From: JBFELU01 sp041551965
Lineage (GTDB): Bacteria; Actinomycetota; Acidimicrobiia; Spongiisociales; UBA11373
NCBI GenBank assembly: GCA_041551965.1
Contig: JBFELU010000031.1
Coordinates: forward strand, 1 to 27,670
Length of the DNA: 27,670 nt
Direction of reading: 5' to 3'
The position numbers were made by a program, and so were the translations under genes. This document shows positions 8,957-14,924 of the stretch, piece by piece; position 1 is the stretch's first letter; every line of letters starts with the position of its first letter. The notes beneath the pieces are model-generated. The model was not told the origin of the DNA and made no database searches. It saw only the letters and a list, made by a program, of their open reading frames with translations.

Positions 8957-9246
8957 GACCGCTCCAACGTGGCCCACAGCCCGAAGTGGTGCAGCCGATA
9001 GCAGTCGAGTTCCGACTTCTCCAGCGATCCCGACGACACCACCGCCCGCCCCTCGTGGTGCACCGCCAGCATGAGTCGCGTCGCCTCCTCGGTCGAATAC
9101 CCGAACAGCCGACGGAAGACGTACACCACGTAGCTCATCAGGTTGACAGGGTCGTTCCAGACGATCACCTGCCACGGCATCTCGACCTCGGGGACGTCGT
9201 CGACGTCCGGCCGGTCGACGCGGTCGGGGGCGACCGGTCGGTTCAC
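8953..9246 (-). CDS. clpS: ATP-dependent Clp protease adaptor ClpS
   Basis: A 97-residue ClpS, the adaptor that delivers proteins with destabilising N-terminal residues to ClpA/ClpC-ClpP. The ClpS core starts at 'PWQVIVWNDPVNLMSYVVYVF' (24-44), with N31-D32 in the position that contacts the N-degron amino group. 'MLAVHHEGRAVV' (59-70) holds the conserved binding-pocket histidine. About 23 variable residues precede the core, as usual. The GTG at 9246 overlaps the stop of the upstream HTH gene as GTGA (9246-9243), and the clpS stop overlaps the DUF2017 start in the same way. Three genes therefore form one coupled operon. The longer open frame up to 9681 is a shadow. Confidence 0.93.
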   Translation of the reverse strand: MNRPVAPDRVDRPDVDDVPEVEMPWQVIVWNDPVNLMSYVVYVFRRLFGYSTEEATRLMLAVHHEGRAVVSSGSLEKSELDCYRLHHFGLWATLERS

Positions 9247-9467
9247 GAGCGCCGTGATCGGAGTGCGGCGCGCATCCGCTGGGCGTTGAGCCATTCCTCG
9301 AAATCGGCCCGTGCCACGCGCCACTCTCTCCCCATCTTCACTCCCGGGAGCTCGCCGGCCCGCAGCACCCGGGTGACCACGAAGGTCGACACGCCCATGT
9401 ACCCGCAAATGTCGGCGACGGAGAGCCAGTCCTTTTCGATGTCCACGCGGATTCGCTCCACCCTCAC
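9243..9467 (-). CDS. Excisionase/BldC-type helix-turn-helix DNA-binding protein
   Basis: A 74-residue single-domain DNA-binding protein of the excisionase/MerR-like HTH family. After a short charged N-terminus come 'WLSVADICGYMGVSTFVVTRVLRAG' in the helix-turn-helix and 'GREWRVARADFEEWL', the wing and final helix typical of this family. It resembles the small BldC-like regulators of Actinobacteria rather than a phage excisionase; no integrase is nearby. It is first in the operon with clpS and DUF2017 (GTGA overlap). A TAGGGT box (minus strand, 9473-9468) abuts the GTG at 9467, so a leaderless start at the third codon (GTG at 9461, 6 bases after the box) is possible, giving 72 residues. Confidence 0.8.
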   Translation of the reverse strand: MRVERIRVDIEKDWLSVADICGYMGVSTFVVTRVLRAGELPGVKMGREWRVARADFEEWLNAQRMRAALRSRRS

Positions 9468-9468
9468 A

Positions 9469-9523
9469 CCCTATGGCCGGCCCGGGATGGGAGCAAGGGC
9501 GGCGAGCCTTACACTGACGCCCT
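9469..9523. promoter_or_regulatory. Divergent promoter region with a leaderless-type -10 for the DUF3105 gene
   Basis: The 56-base space between the HTH gene and the DUF3105 gene has no Shine-Dalgarno sequence for either. On the plus strand TACACT (9510-9515) fits the TANNNT -10 consensus and is followed by 8 bases and then ATG, so transcription would begin at or near the start codon. On the minus strand TAGGGT (9473-9468) abuts the first GTG of the HTH gene. No good -35 element is visible. A leaderless mRNA is inferred from spacing only. Confidence 0.5.
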
Positions 9524-10180
9524 ATGGCGGGAACCAAGAAGAAGAAACGGCGCCGGAGCCGACACCGCGGCGACCCCAACCGAGCGGAGATCGCCGCCCG
9601 GCGCGAGGAGGCCAGGCGCCAGGCGAGGGAAGAGCGGAGGCTGGCGGCGATCGCCGCCGAGAAACGTGAGAGGCGGCGCAAGGTCTTCCGCCGCGTGACG
9701 ACCTGGACCCTCGGCGGCGTGGCGTTGGCGGCCCTCGCACTCTTCCTCTTTCGGTCGGCACCCGAGATCGACGGGGTCGTGACCCCCGACGAGCAGGAGG
9801 CCGTCGCCCTCGCCGCCGGCGAGACCTTCGACTACGGAACCCCAGCGCCGACCTCCGGTCCCTACCTGGAGAGCGATCCCTCGTGCGGGGTGTTCGCCGA
9901 GGAGATCTCAGCCGAGGATGCCGTCACCGCTCTCTACCACGGCGCGGTGGTGATCTGGCACAGCCCGGATCTCGGCGAAGCCGATGTGGCCGAACTTGCG
10001 GCCCTGGCCGCCGACGCCGAGACGTACGTCGTGGTGAGCCCCAATGCATCCCTCGATTCCCCGATCGTGGCCACCGCATGGAACCGGCTCCTCGACTACG
10101 ACACCGCCGCCGATGCCGCCGAGTTCATCGAGACGTATCGGAAGAGGGGTCCCGGCTCCGCCGACTGCCCGGTCTCGTGA
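9524..10180 (+). CDS. DUF3105 family membrane-anchored protein
   Basis: A 218-residue protein. Residues 1-55 are very rich in Lys, Arg, Glu and Ala and probably form a long charged helix in the cytoplasm. One membrane helix follows (about 59-76). The outer domain is DUF3105: 'FDYGTPAPTSGPYL' (the P-TSGP motif), a cysteine in 'PSCGVF', and 'ALYHGAVVIWHSPDL', which matches the HG-VVI signature. Function is unknown; the family is common in Actinobacteria and Chloroflexi. The ATG lacks a Shine-Dalgarno sequence but follows a TACACT box by 8 bases. The last 56 bases overlap the convergent YczE-like gene. Confidence 0.82.
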   Translation: MAGTKKKKRRRSRHRGDPNRAEIAARREEARRQAREERRLAAIAAEKRERRRKVFRRVTTWTLGGVALAALALFLFRSAPEIDGVVTPDEQEAVALAAGETFDYGTPAPTSGPYLESDPSCGVFAEEISAEDAVTALYHGAVVIWHSPDLGEADVAELAALAADAETYVVVSPNASLDSPIVATAWNRLLDYDTAADAAEFIETYRKRGPGSADCPVS

Positions 10181-10790
10181 GGGCGGCCGCCAGCGGATCC
10201 ACGGCCAGGATCCGCAGCGACAGCGCAACCAAAGGCCCGATCCCGAACGCGAAGAGGATCGTGCCCACCCCCACCGTCCCCCCCAACAGCCATCCGGCGG
10301 TGAGCACCGCCACCTCGATGCCGGTACGCACCAAGGCGATCGGCAGTCCCCGCTCGGCGAGGCCGGTCATGAGCCCGTCCCGGGGCCCGGGTCCCAGCCC
10401 GGTGCCCAGATAGAAGCCGGTCCCCACCCCGACCAGGACGATCCCCCCGATCACGGCAGCCCATCGCACCGCGGTGACCTCCATATCGGGGAGCACCCAC
10501 AGGGTGAGATCGACGCACAGTCCCACCACCGTGACGTTGAACACGGTGCCGATGCCAAACCGCTGGTTCAGCGGGATCCACAGCGTCAACACGATGAGCC
10601 CGACGCCGATGCCCACCGTGCCGATCGGGACCCCGGTGTGGAGGGAGATCCCCTCGTTGAGCACCATCCATGGGCCCAAGCCGAGCCGGGCAGCAACCAT
10701 CAAGGCCAGACCCACCCCAAAGAGCACGAGACCGAAGAGCAATCGGGGAAGCCGTTGGAACAGGACCCGGCGCGGCGGGAGGGGGAGCAT
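10125..10790 (-). CDS. YczE/YyaS/YitT-type integral membrane protein
   Basis: A 221-residue membrane protein with about five hydrophobic helices. It has the family's 'ARLGLGPWMVLNEGISLHTGVPIG' opening and a repeated 'GTGLGPGPRDGLMTGLAERGLP' half, the two-fold repeat seen in YczE-like proteins. Their function is unresolved; transporter-like roles are suggested but unproven. The ATG start is 11 bases after the amidohydrolase stop with no clear Shine-Dalgarno sequence, so translation may be coupled. The last 19 or so residues (polar, Arg/Ser-rich) are read opposite the 3' end of the DUF3105 gene, a 56-base convergent overlap, and may not be functionally constrained. Confidence 0.82.
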   Translation of the reverse strand: MLPLPPRRVLFQRLPRLLFGLVLFGVGLALMVAARLGLGPWMVLNEGISLHTGVPIGTVGIGVGLIVLTLWIPLNQRFGIGTVFNVTVVGLCVDLTLWVLPDMEVTAVRWAAVIGGIVLVGVGTGFYLGTGLGPGPRDGLMTGLAERGLPIALVRTGIEVAVLTAGWLLGGTVGVGTILFAFGIGPLVALSLRILAVDPLAAALTRPGSRRSRDPSSDTSR

Positions 10791-10801
10791 CGCCGGTCAG
10801 G

Positions 10802-11887
10802 CTACAGGGAGGGTGCAGCCACGTCGGGGGTGGCCATCGCCGAAGCGGCGACGAGCAGCAGCCTGAAGCGGAGGCGCTGCTCGCCGGGGCCCGAGGCGGC
10901 GAGCGCCGCCTCGAGCGTCCGCCGTACCGCGGGGACCACCGAGCCCTCGGGCCAGGAGCCGTCGCTGGCCCGCAGTGCCAGCGCCGCGGCCTCGGTGGGC
11001 GAGCCTCCCGAGAAGATCGCGGCCAGGGCTCCCAGCACGTAAGACTGCACCCGTTGCATCCGGACGTCGAACATCGGGGCGGTCCCGACACCCAGCTCCT
11101 GCGCCTCCGACCCGTCGAGCAGACGCATGAGATTGCCCCCGAAGACTCCGGCGACGACGGTGTCGTCGACGCCCGCCTGCAGTGCCGCCCGTGCCGTCCG
11201 CATTCCCGAAATGACGGGGTTTCCGTAGGGCGTGTCGCTGGCGTAGAGGATCCGCCCGGCATCCACCCAGGAGAACAACGCGGCCAAGTCGGCAGGGTTC
11301 CACCATGCCGTGTCGTAGTACACGCCGGGATGGGCCCGGCGGGCAAGAACGTCGAGATCGCTGATGGCGCAATGGGCGAGCACGACCCGCAGGCCCGGAA
11401 CGGTCTCCAGGAGGTCGAGCAGGTCGGGGCCCAGCGCCGGCATTCCCCGGCCGGCGTGGATCAGGAACGGGGCCCCGTGGTCGACGGCCAGGGCGGCGAG
11501 GGGCCGCAACGCCGGGTGGCTCATCCGGAAGGACTCACCCCTGGGGTGCAACTTGATGCCCCGGTGTCCGGCGGCCAGGCTTCGCTCCACCTCGCCCAGG
11601 GCCCCTTCCTGATTCGGATCGACCCGAAGGAACGGTATGAGCCGGCCCCCGCTCGCCGCCGCTTCGGCCAGGATCCGATCGTTGGGAGCGGCGTAGCCGC
11701 CCCGATCGAGACTGGAGCACACCACCGCACCGGCATGACCCGCCTCGTCGAGGGCAGCGGTCAGTTCGGCCGAGGTGTTCGTGTACCCGTCGGGATCACG
11801 ATCCCCGGTGTGGGTGTGGGCATCCCACACCTCCGACGGGAGTCGCGACGCGGTGACCTCGTGCCATCCGGCGATGACCCGGTGCAT
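10802..11887 (-). CDS. Amidohydrolase 2-type (TIM-barrel metal-dependent hydrolase) protein
   Basis: A 361-residue protein of the amidohydrolase superfamily. Metal-ligand landmarks appear in order: 'WDAHTHTG' (H24, H26), 'IKLHPRG' (K112, H114), 'FLIHAGRG' (H144), 'VVLAHC' (H172), and 'ILYASDTPYGNP' (D218). This fits the amidohydrolase-related family, which includes decarboxylases and lactonases; the substrate cannot be named. Residues after about 260 form an extra helical region. ATG at 11887 is preferred over the upstream TTG (11920): TAATCT (minus strand, 11901-11896) lies 8 bases before it, a leaderless arrangement, and no Shine-Dalgarno sequence is present. It is followed by the YczE-like gene and diverges from the diguanylate cyclase gene. 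Confidence 0.85.
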   Translation of the reverse strand: MHRVIAGWHEVTASRLPSEVWDAHTHTGDRDPDGYTNTSAELTAALDEAGHAGAVVCSSLDRGGYAAPNDRILAEAAASGGRLIPFLRVDPNQEGALGEVERSLAAGHRGIKLHPRGESFRMSHPALRPLAALAVDHGAPFLIHAGRGMPALGPDLLDLLETVPGLRVVLAHCAISDLDVLARRAHPGVYYDTAWWNPADLAALFSWVDAGRILYASDTPYGNPVISGMRTARAALQAGVDDTVVAGVFGGNLMRLLDGSEAQELGVGTAPMFDVRMQRVQSYVLGALAAIFSGGSPTEAAALALRASDGSWPEGSVVPAVRRTLEAALAASGPGEQRLRFRLLLVAASAMATPDVAAPSL

Positions 11888-11895
11888 GGCGGGCG

Positions 11896-11901
11896 AGATT
11901 A
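11896..11901 (-). promoter_or_regulatory. -10 box (TAATCT) of the amidohydrolase gene
   Basis: TAATCT on the minus strand matches the actinobacterial TANNNT -10 element. It is followed by 8 bases and then the ATG at 11887, consistent with a leaderless transcript. A weak CTTTTG lies 16 bases further upstream at the -35 position. Confidence 0.45.
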
Positions 11902-11938
11902 CTCGCCGATGCGCCGACAAAAGCCCTCAGGTCGTCGG

Positions 11939-11962
11939 TGACTAGTGCCGATGCACTAGTCA
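11939..11962. promoter_or_regulatory. Perfect 10-bp inverted repeat, probable operator
   Basis: TGACTAGTGC (11939-11948) and its exact reverse complement GCACTAGTCA (11953-11962) flank a 4-base centre, CGAT. The site fills the gap between the divergent amidohydrolase and diguanylate cyclase genes. It ends one base before the GTG of the cyclase and lies 52-75 bases upstream of the amidohydrolase start. A run of Ts is absent on either side, so a terminator is unlikely; a dimeric repressor or activator site is the better reading. Confidence 0.6.
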
Positions 11963-12919
11963 GTGATGAATCACACACATGCAACTTGCCCCTCGGATCA
12001 ACCGTTGGTGAGGCTGGCGCTCCTCGAGCACTGGCCCTGGGTGCCCGCGGTCGTCGGCGTCCTGGCGGTGACGGGGATCGCCGCCGTCGACTGGCTGACC
12101 GGGCCCACCATGTCGGTCTCGCTGCTGTACGTCCTGGCGGTGATCGCCGTCACCTGGTGCGGTCCCCGCCGGTTCGGGGTGCTCGTCGCCGCCCTCGCCT
12201 CGGCCGAGAGCATCGCCGCCCATGTCCTGGGGACCGATCCCTCCGAAACACTGCCGGTCGCCCTGTGGAACGCCGGGGCCCGCCTGGTGGTACTGGTGAT
12301 CATCGTCGGCCTGCTCGGCGGCTTGCGCCGGGCCCTGGTCCTCCAGCGGTATCACGCCACCACCGACCCGCTGACGGGTGCCCTCAATCGTCGTGCCTTT
12401 CAGTTTGCGGCCGATCGCGAGTGCCTGCGGGCCCATCGGGAGGGCACGCCGGTCAGCGTCGCCTACCTGGACCTGGACGACTTCAAGAGCGTCAACGATC
12501 GCCTCGGGCACCGGGTGGGCGACGAGGTCCTCCAGGCCTTTGCCGCCCGGGTACGGGATTCGATCCGGGGCACCGACCTCTTCTGCCGCATCGGCGGCGA
12601 CGAGTTTGTCCTGCTCTTCCCCAACACCGATGCCACCGAAGCCGTGGCCGTCACCCGTCGCGTCAGGGCCACCCTCGCCGAGCAACCACTCGATCCGCCG
12701 GTGACCGCCTCGACCGGCATCGCCACCTTCCGTTCCGTCCCCGCCGCCGTCGACGATCTGGTGGATGCTGCCGACGAGCTGATGTACCGGGCCAAGATGC
12801 TGGGCCGCGACACCATCGTCGGGGCCGTCGTCGCCGGGCCCTGGCCGGCATGGAGCCCCCGCAACGCCCGGGTGGCGCCGCCGGATGTGGAGGAGCTGGT
12901 CGGGGCGGCCGCCGACTGA
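11963..12919 (+). CDS. Membrane-anchored diguanylate cyclase (GGDEF)
   Basis: A 318-residue protein making cyclic di-GMP from two GTP. The N-terminal part has about four membrane helices (near 27-44, 50-66, 72-90, 105-122). A linker leads to the GGDEF domain: 'TDPLTGALNRRAF' (134-146), 'YLDLDDFKSVND', the active site 'RIGGDEF' (GGDEF at 211-215), and an intact inhibitory-site RxxD (R202-D205) five residues before it. The enzyme should therefore be active and subject to product inhibition. The start is uncertain: GTG 11963 and ATG 11966 lie next to each other directly after the palindrome without a Shine-Dalgarno sequence; GTG at 12008 is an alternative. No gene was found in the following 186 bases (12920-13105). 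Confidence 0.92.
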   Translation: MMNHTHATCPSDQPLVRLALLEHWPWVPAVVGVLAVTGIAAVDWLTGPTMSVSLLYVLAVIAVTWCGPRRFGVLVAALASAESIAAHVLGTDPSETLPVALWNAGARLVVLVIIVGLLGGLRRALVLQRYHATTDPLTGALNRRAFQFAADRECLRAHREGTPVSVAYLDLDDFKSVNDRLGHRVGDEVLQAFAARVRDSIRGTDLFCRIGGDEFVLLFPNTDATEAVAVTRRVRATLAEQPLDPPVTASTGIATFRSVPAAVDDLVDAADELMYRAKMLGRDTIVGAVVAGPWPAWSPRNARVAPPDVEELVGAAAD

Positions 12920-13105
12920 CGAAGTGCCGCTCACCCGAATCCGGCCGAGGGCTCACGACCGGGCTTCAATCCACTCACAACGCATGGCACAGACCTGACC
13001 ACGACCAGTGAATCGCTCCGCACGATCCGCGATCGATTCTCGGAATTCGCCGAACGAGTCGAGGGACCTCCTCCCCCGAGGCACTCTCTGCGACTCCGGC
13101 GATCC

Positions 13106-13756
13106 TCAACCGGACGCCGGGCGGGCGATCGTGATCGACCCGTCCCCCACCAGCACCTTGCGGCTGTCGGCATCCGGGAACCCGAACCTCCTGGCCAGCC
13201 CGTCGTGGACGGCGAGCATCGCCGCCTGGTTGCCGGCTGCCACCGCCTCCGAGTAGGGGTGACCGTCCCGCCACCGATCCAGCTGGGTGGGGTAGTCGAA
13301 CGTGCCGTTGGTGTTGACCTTGCGGGCACCGCTCGCCACCGAGAACCCGGCCTCGACGAAGACGACGGCGTGTTCGGCGCCGTAGCAGCAGGTCGAGTAG
13401 AGGAGCCGCAGGCGGTGCCCCACACCGAGGGCACCGAGTTCTTCGCCGAGCTCCGCCACCTTCACCCAACCGTCGGCGAACTTCAGCGCATCGGGACGCC
13501 CGTGGACGTTGAGGATCAAGTCCAGCGCCAGCGTGCCCTTCTGTCTGGCGAGCGACCGGATGCGGGTCACGAAGGCCAGCCGGCTGACCTGACCCCCCTT
13601 CAGGGTGGAGATCCGCCGGTAGTGGGGCCTCATCATCATGGTCCCGAGCCGAACGGCGTTGTCGTCCAGCCATCGATACAGCCACCGCCACTTGCCGACG
13701 TTGTGGCTCACATTGCTCACGATCAGGAGCACCCGATCGTCCCGTTCCACTCGCAT
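13106..13756 (-). CDS. Uncharacterised protein, possible caspase-like (His-Cys dyad) fold
   Basis: A 216-residue soluble protein I do not recognise at family level. Its layout suggests a caspase/CHAT-like fold. A first strand is 'RVLLIVSN' (8-15). A strand ending in a histidine is 'LDLILNVHG' (H85), and a strand ending in cysteines is 'LRLLYSTCCYG' (C123-C124). 'VVFVEAGFSVASG' and 'NTNGTFDYP' follow. Hydrophobic strand plus H-G and hydrophobic strand plus C-x-G are the usual positions of the catalytic His and Cys in that fold. This is inference from a motif pattern, not a family match. A TACGCT box 10 bases before the ATG supports the start. It diverges from the small membrane protein gene. 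Confidence 0.7.
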   Translation of the reverse strand: MRVERDDRVLLIVSNVSHNVGKWRWLYRWLDDNAVRLGTMMMRPHYRRISTLKGGQVSRLAFVTRIRSLARQKGTLALDLILNVHGRPDALKFADGWVKVAELGEELGALGVGHRLRLLYSTCCYGAEHAVVFVEAGFSVASGARKVNTNGTFDYPTQLDRWRDGHPYSEAVAAGNQAAMLAVHDGLARRFGFPDADSRKVLVGDGSITIARPASG

Positions 13757-13766
13757 GGGGCGACCC

Positions 13767-13776
13767 AGCGTAACCT
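13767..13776. promoter_or_regulatory. Bidirectional promoter with overlapping -10 boxes
   Basis: Ten bases hold a -10 box for each strand. TAACCT (13771-13776, plus) is followed by 7 bases and the ATG of the small membrane protein. TACGCT (minus, 13772-13767) is followed by 10 bases and the ATG of the possible caspase-fold gene. The two boxes share the central TA. The genes are only 27 bases apart and neither has a Shine-Dalgarno sequence, so transcripts would be leaderless or nearly so. Confidence 0.5.
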
Positions 13777-13783
13777 CACCACC

Positions 13784-14233
13784 ATGACGGACCGCACCAC
13801 TTCACCGGCCGCAACGTGGGCTGTCGTCGCCTACGGGTTCGGCGCCGTCTTCTGGGTGACCGCCGCGTCGATCGTCATTGCCTTCGATGAGGCCGACGAC
13901 CTCGACGACGGCGTGGGTTGGTTCTTCTTCAGCCTGCTCTGGATAGGGATCGCTGCGACTGCGGCTTCGATCCCCGCTATTCCCATCCTGATCGCCGAGA
14001 TAGCGCTGTGGCGGTACTTGGTGCGGCGTTTCCCCTCCTTCGAGAGGGACCGGTGGGGGGTGGCGCGCTCCGCCGCAGTGCTGGCGCTGCCGTGGACGAT
14101 TCTCAACGCCATCGATGCCCCCGGAGCGGCCGTCATCACCTACGGCGCCGCCTTCTCGGGCCTACTGCTCCCGCGTTTCGTCATCGGATCACTGCAACCG
14201 GGAGCACTTCTCGGAGCGGCCGGCGCCGACTGA
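13784..14233 (+). CDS. Small four-helix membrane protein of unknown function
   Basis: A 149-residue protein with about four hydrophobic segments (near 8-30, 43-75, 97-110, 115-135). Acidic residues cluster in the first outside loop ('FDEADDLDDGVG') and basic residues in the next loop ('RYLVRRFPSFERDRWG'). I do not recognise the family. The ATG at 13784 is chosen because TAACCT lies 7 bases before it; the same frame is open back to 13205, but that part is antisense to the neighbouring gene. It shares a bidirectional promoter with the possible caspase-fold gene, which may indicate joint expression. Confidence 0.7.
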   Translation: MTDRTTSPAATWAVVAYGFGAVFWVTAASIVIAFDEADDLDDGVGWFFFSLLWIGIAATAASIPAIPILIAEIALWRYLVRRFPSFERDRWGVARSAAVLALPWTILNAIDAPGAAVITYGAAFSGLLLPRFVIGSLQPGALLGAAGAD

Positions 14234-14251
14234 GACCGGAACGGCCCCACG

Positions 14252-14257
14252 TATACT
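14252..14257 (+). promoter_or_regulatory. -10 box (TATACT) of the kinase-GH13 operon
   Basis: TATACT differs from the sigma-70 consensus by one base and lies 19 bases before the kinase ATG, after the stop of the small membrane protein. A start near 14264 would give a short leader carrying GGAGGGG. No strong -35 was seen. CGGAACGG just upstream (14237-14244) resembles one half of the LacI-gene palindrome (GGAACGG), a weak hint of shared control. Confidence 0.5.
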
Positions 14258-14276
14258 CGCCCCGGATCGGAGGGGC

Positions 14277-14924
14277 ATGAAGGGCGACATCATCCTCGTC
14301 GAGGAACACCACCGGCGTGCGGCCGCCGCCATCGTCGCCCGGTTGCTGCCCGAGATCGAATCCCATCCCCACCGCTACCTCCTCACCGTCGCCGGCGAGT
14401 CGGGCAGCGGCAAGTCCGAAACCGCCCAGGCAATCGCCGAAGCCCTGGCAGGGCAAGGGGTCATCGCCGCCGTCCTCCAACAGGACGACTACTTCCATCA
14501 TCCACCGAAGACGAACGATCGCACCCGGAGAGCAGACATCGACTGGGTCGGACCAGGGGAGGTGCGGCTCGACCTGCTCGACTCTCACATGGCCACCGCC
14601 CGCAACGGCGCGGCCACGCTCACCAAGCCGCTCGTGATCTACACGGAAAACCGCATCGACACCGAGAAGATGAGCCTCGAAGGAATCAACGTGGTCCTCG
14701 CCGAGGGGACATACACCTCCCTGCTCGATCACGTCGATCGCCGGATCTTCATCGACCGCAACCGGCTCGACACCCTGGAGCACCGGATGCGCCGAGGCCG
14801 GGAGGGCTTCGATCCCTTCATCGAACGGGTGCTGGAAATCGAACACGCCATCATCTCCGAGCACAAATCACGGGCCGACGTCGTCATCAGCAAGGACTAC
14901 GACGTCGAGTTCCCCGGTGTCTGA
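14277..14924 (+). CDS. Uridine kinase-like P-loop kinase
   Basis: A 215-residue P-loop phosphotransferase of the uridine kinase/phosphoribulokinase type. The Walker A motif is 'GESGSGKS' (40-47). 'LQQDDYFHHPP' (68-77) matches the catalytic Asp and DDFY-like motif of uridine kinases. 'VLAEGTYTSLL' (140-150) matches the strand with the family's E-G motif, and 'RRIFIDRNRLDTLEHRMRRGR' (155-175) looks like the lid region. The substrate may not be uridine, since the gene is coupled to a GH13-like gene; a sugar substrate is possible. The ATG at 14277 follows GGAGGGG and a TATACT box. The stop overlaps the next gene by 8 bases. The frame upstream to 14115 is a shadow. Confidence 0.82.
   Translation: MKGDIILVEEHHRRAAAAIVARLLPEIESHPHRYLLTVAGESGSGKSETAQAIAEALAGQGVIAAVLQQDDYFHHPPKTNDRTRRADIDWVGPGEVRLDLLDSHMATARNGAATLTKPLVIYTENRIDTEKMSLEGINVVLAEGTYTSLLDHVDRRIFIDRNRLDTLEHRMRRGREGFDPFIERVLEIEHAIISEHKSRADVVISKDYDVEFPGV

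Noticed and set aside
9243..9467. Excisionase-type gene as a sign of a prophage or integrative element
   Set aside because: No integrase, att-like repeats or other phage genes; operon with clpS points to a chromosomal BldC-like regulator.
11802..11831. GGTGTGGG direct repeats that could suggest a hairpin
   Set aside because: They lie inside the amidohydrolase coding region and are explained by its codons.
12920..13105. Small gene in the gap after the diguanylate cyclase
   Set aside because: The frames there lack a ribosome-binding site and coding-like composition, and the plus-strand frame from 13008 runs antisense into the next gene.
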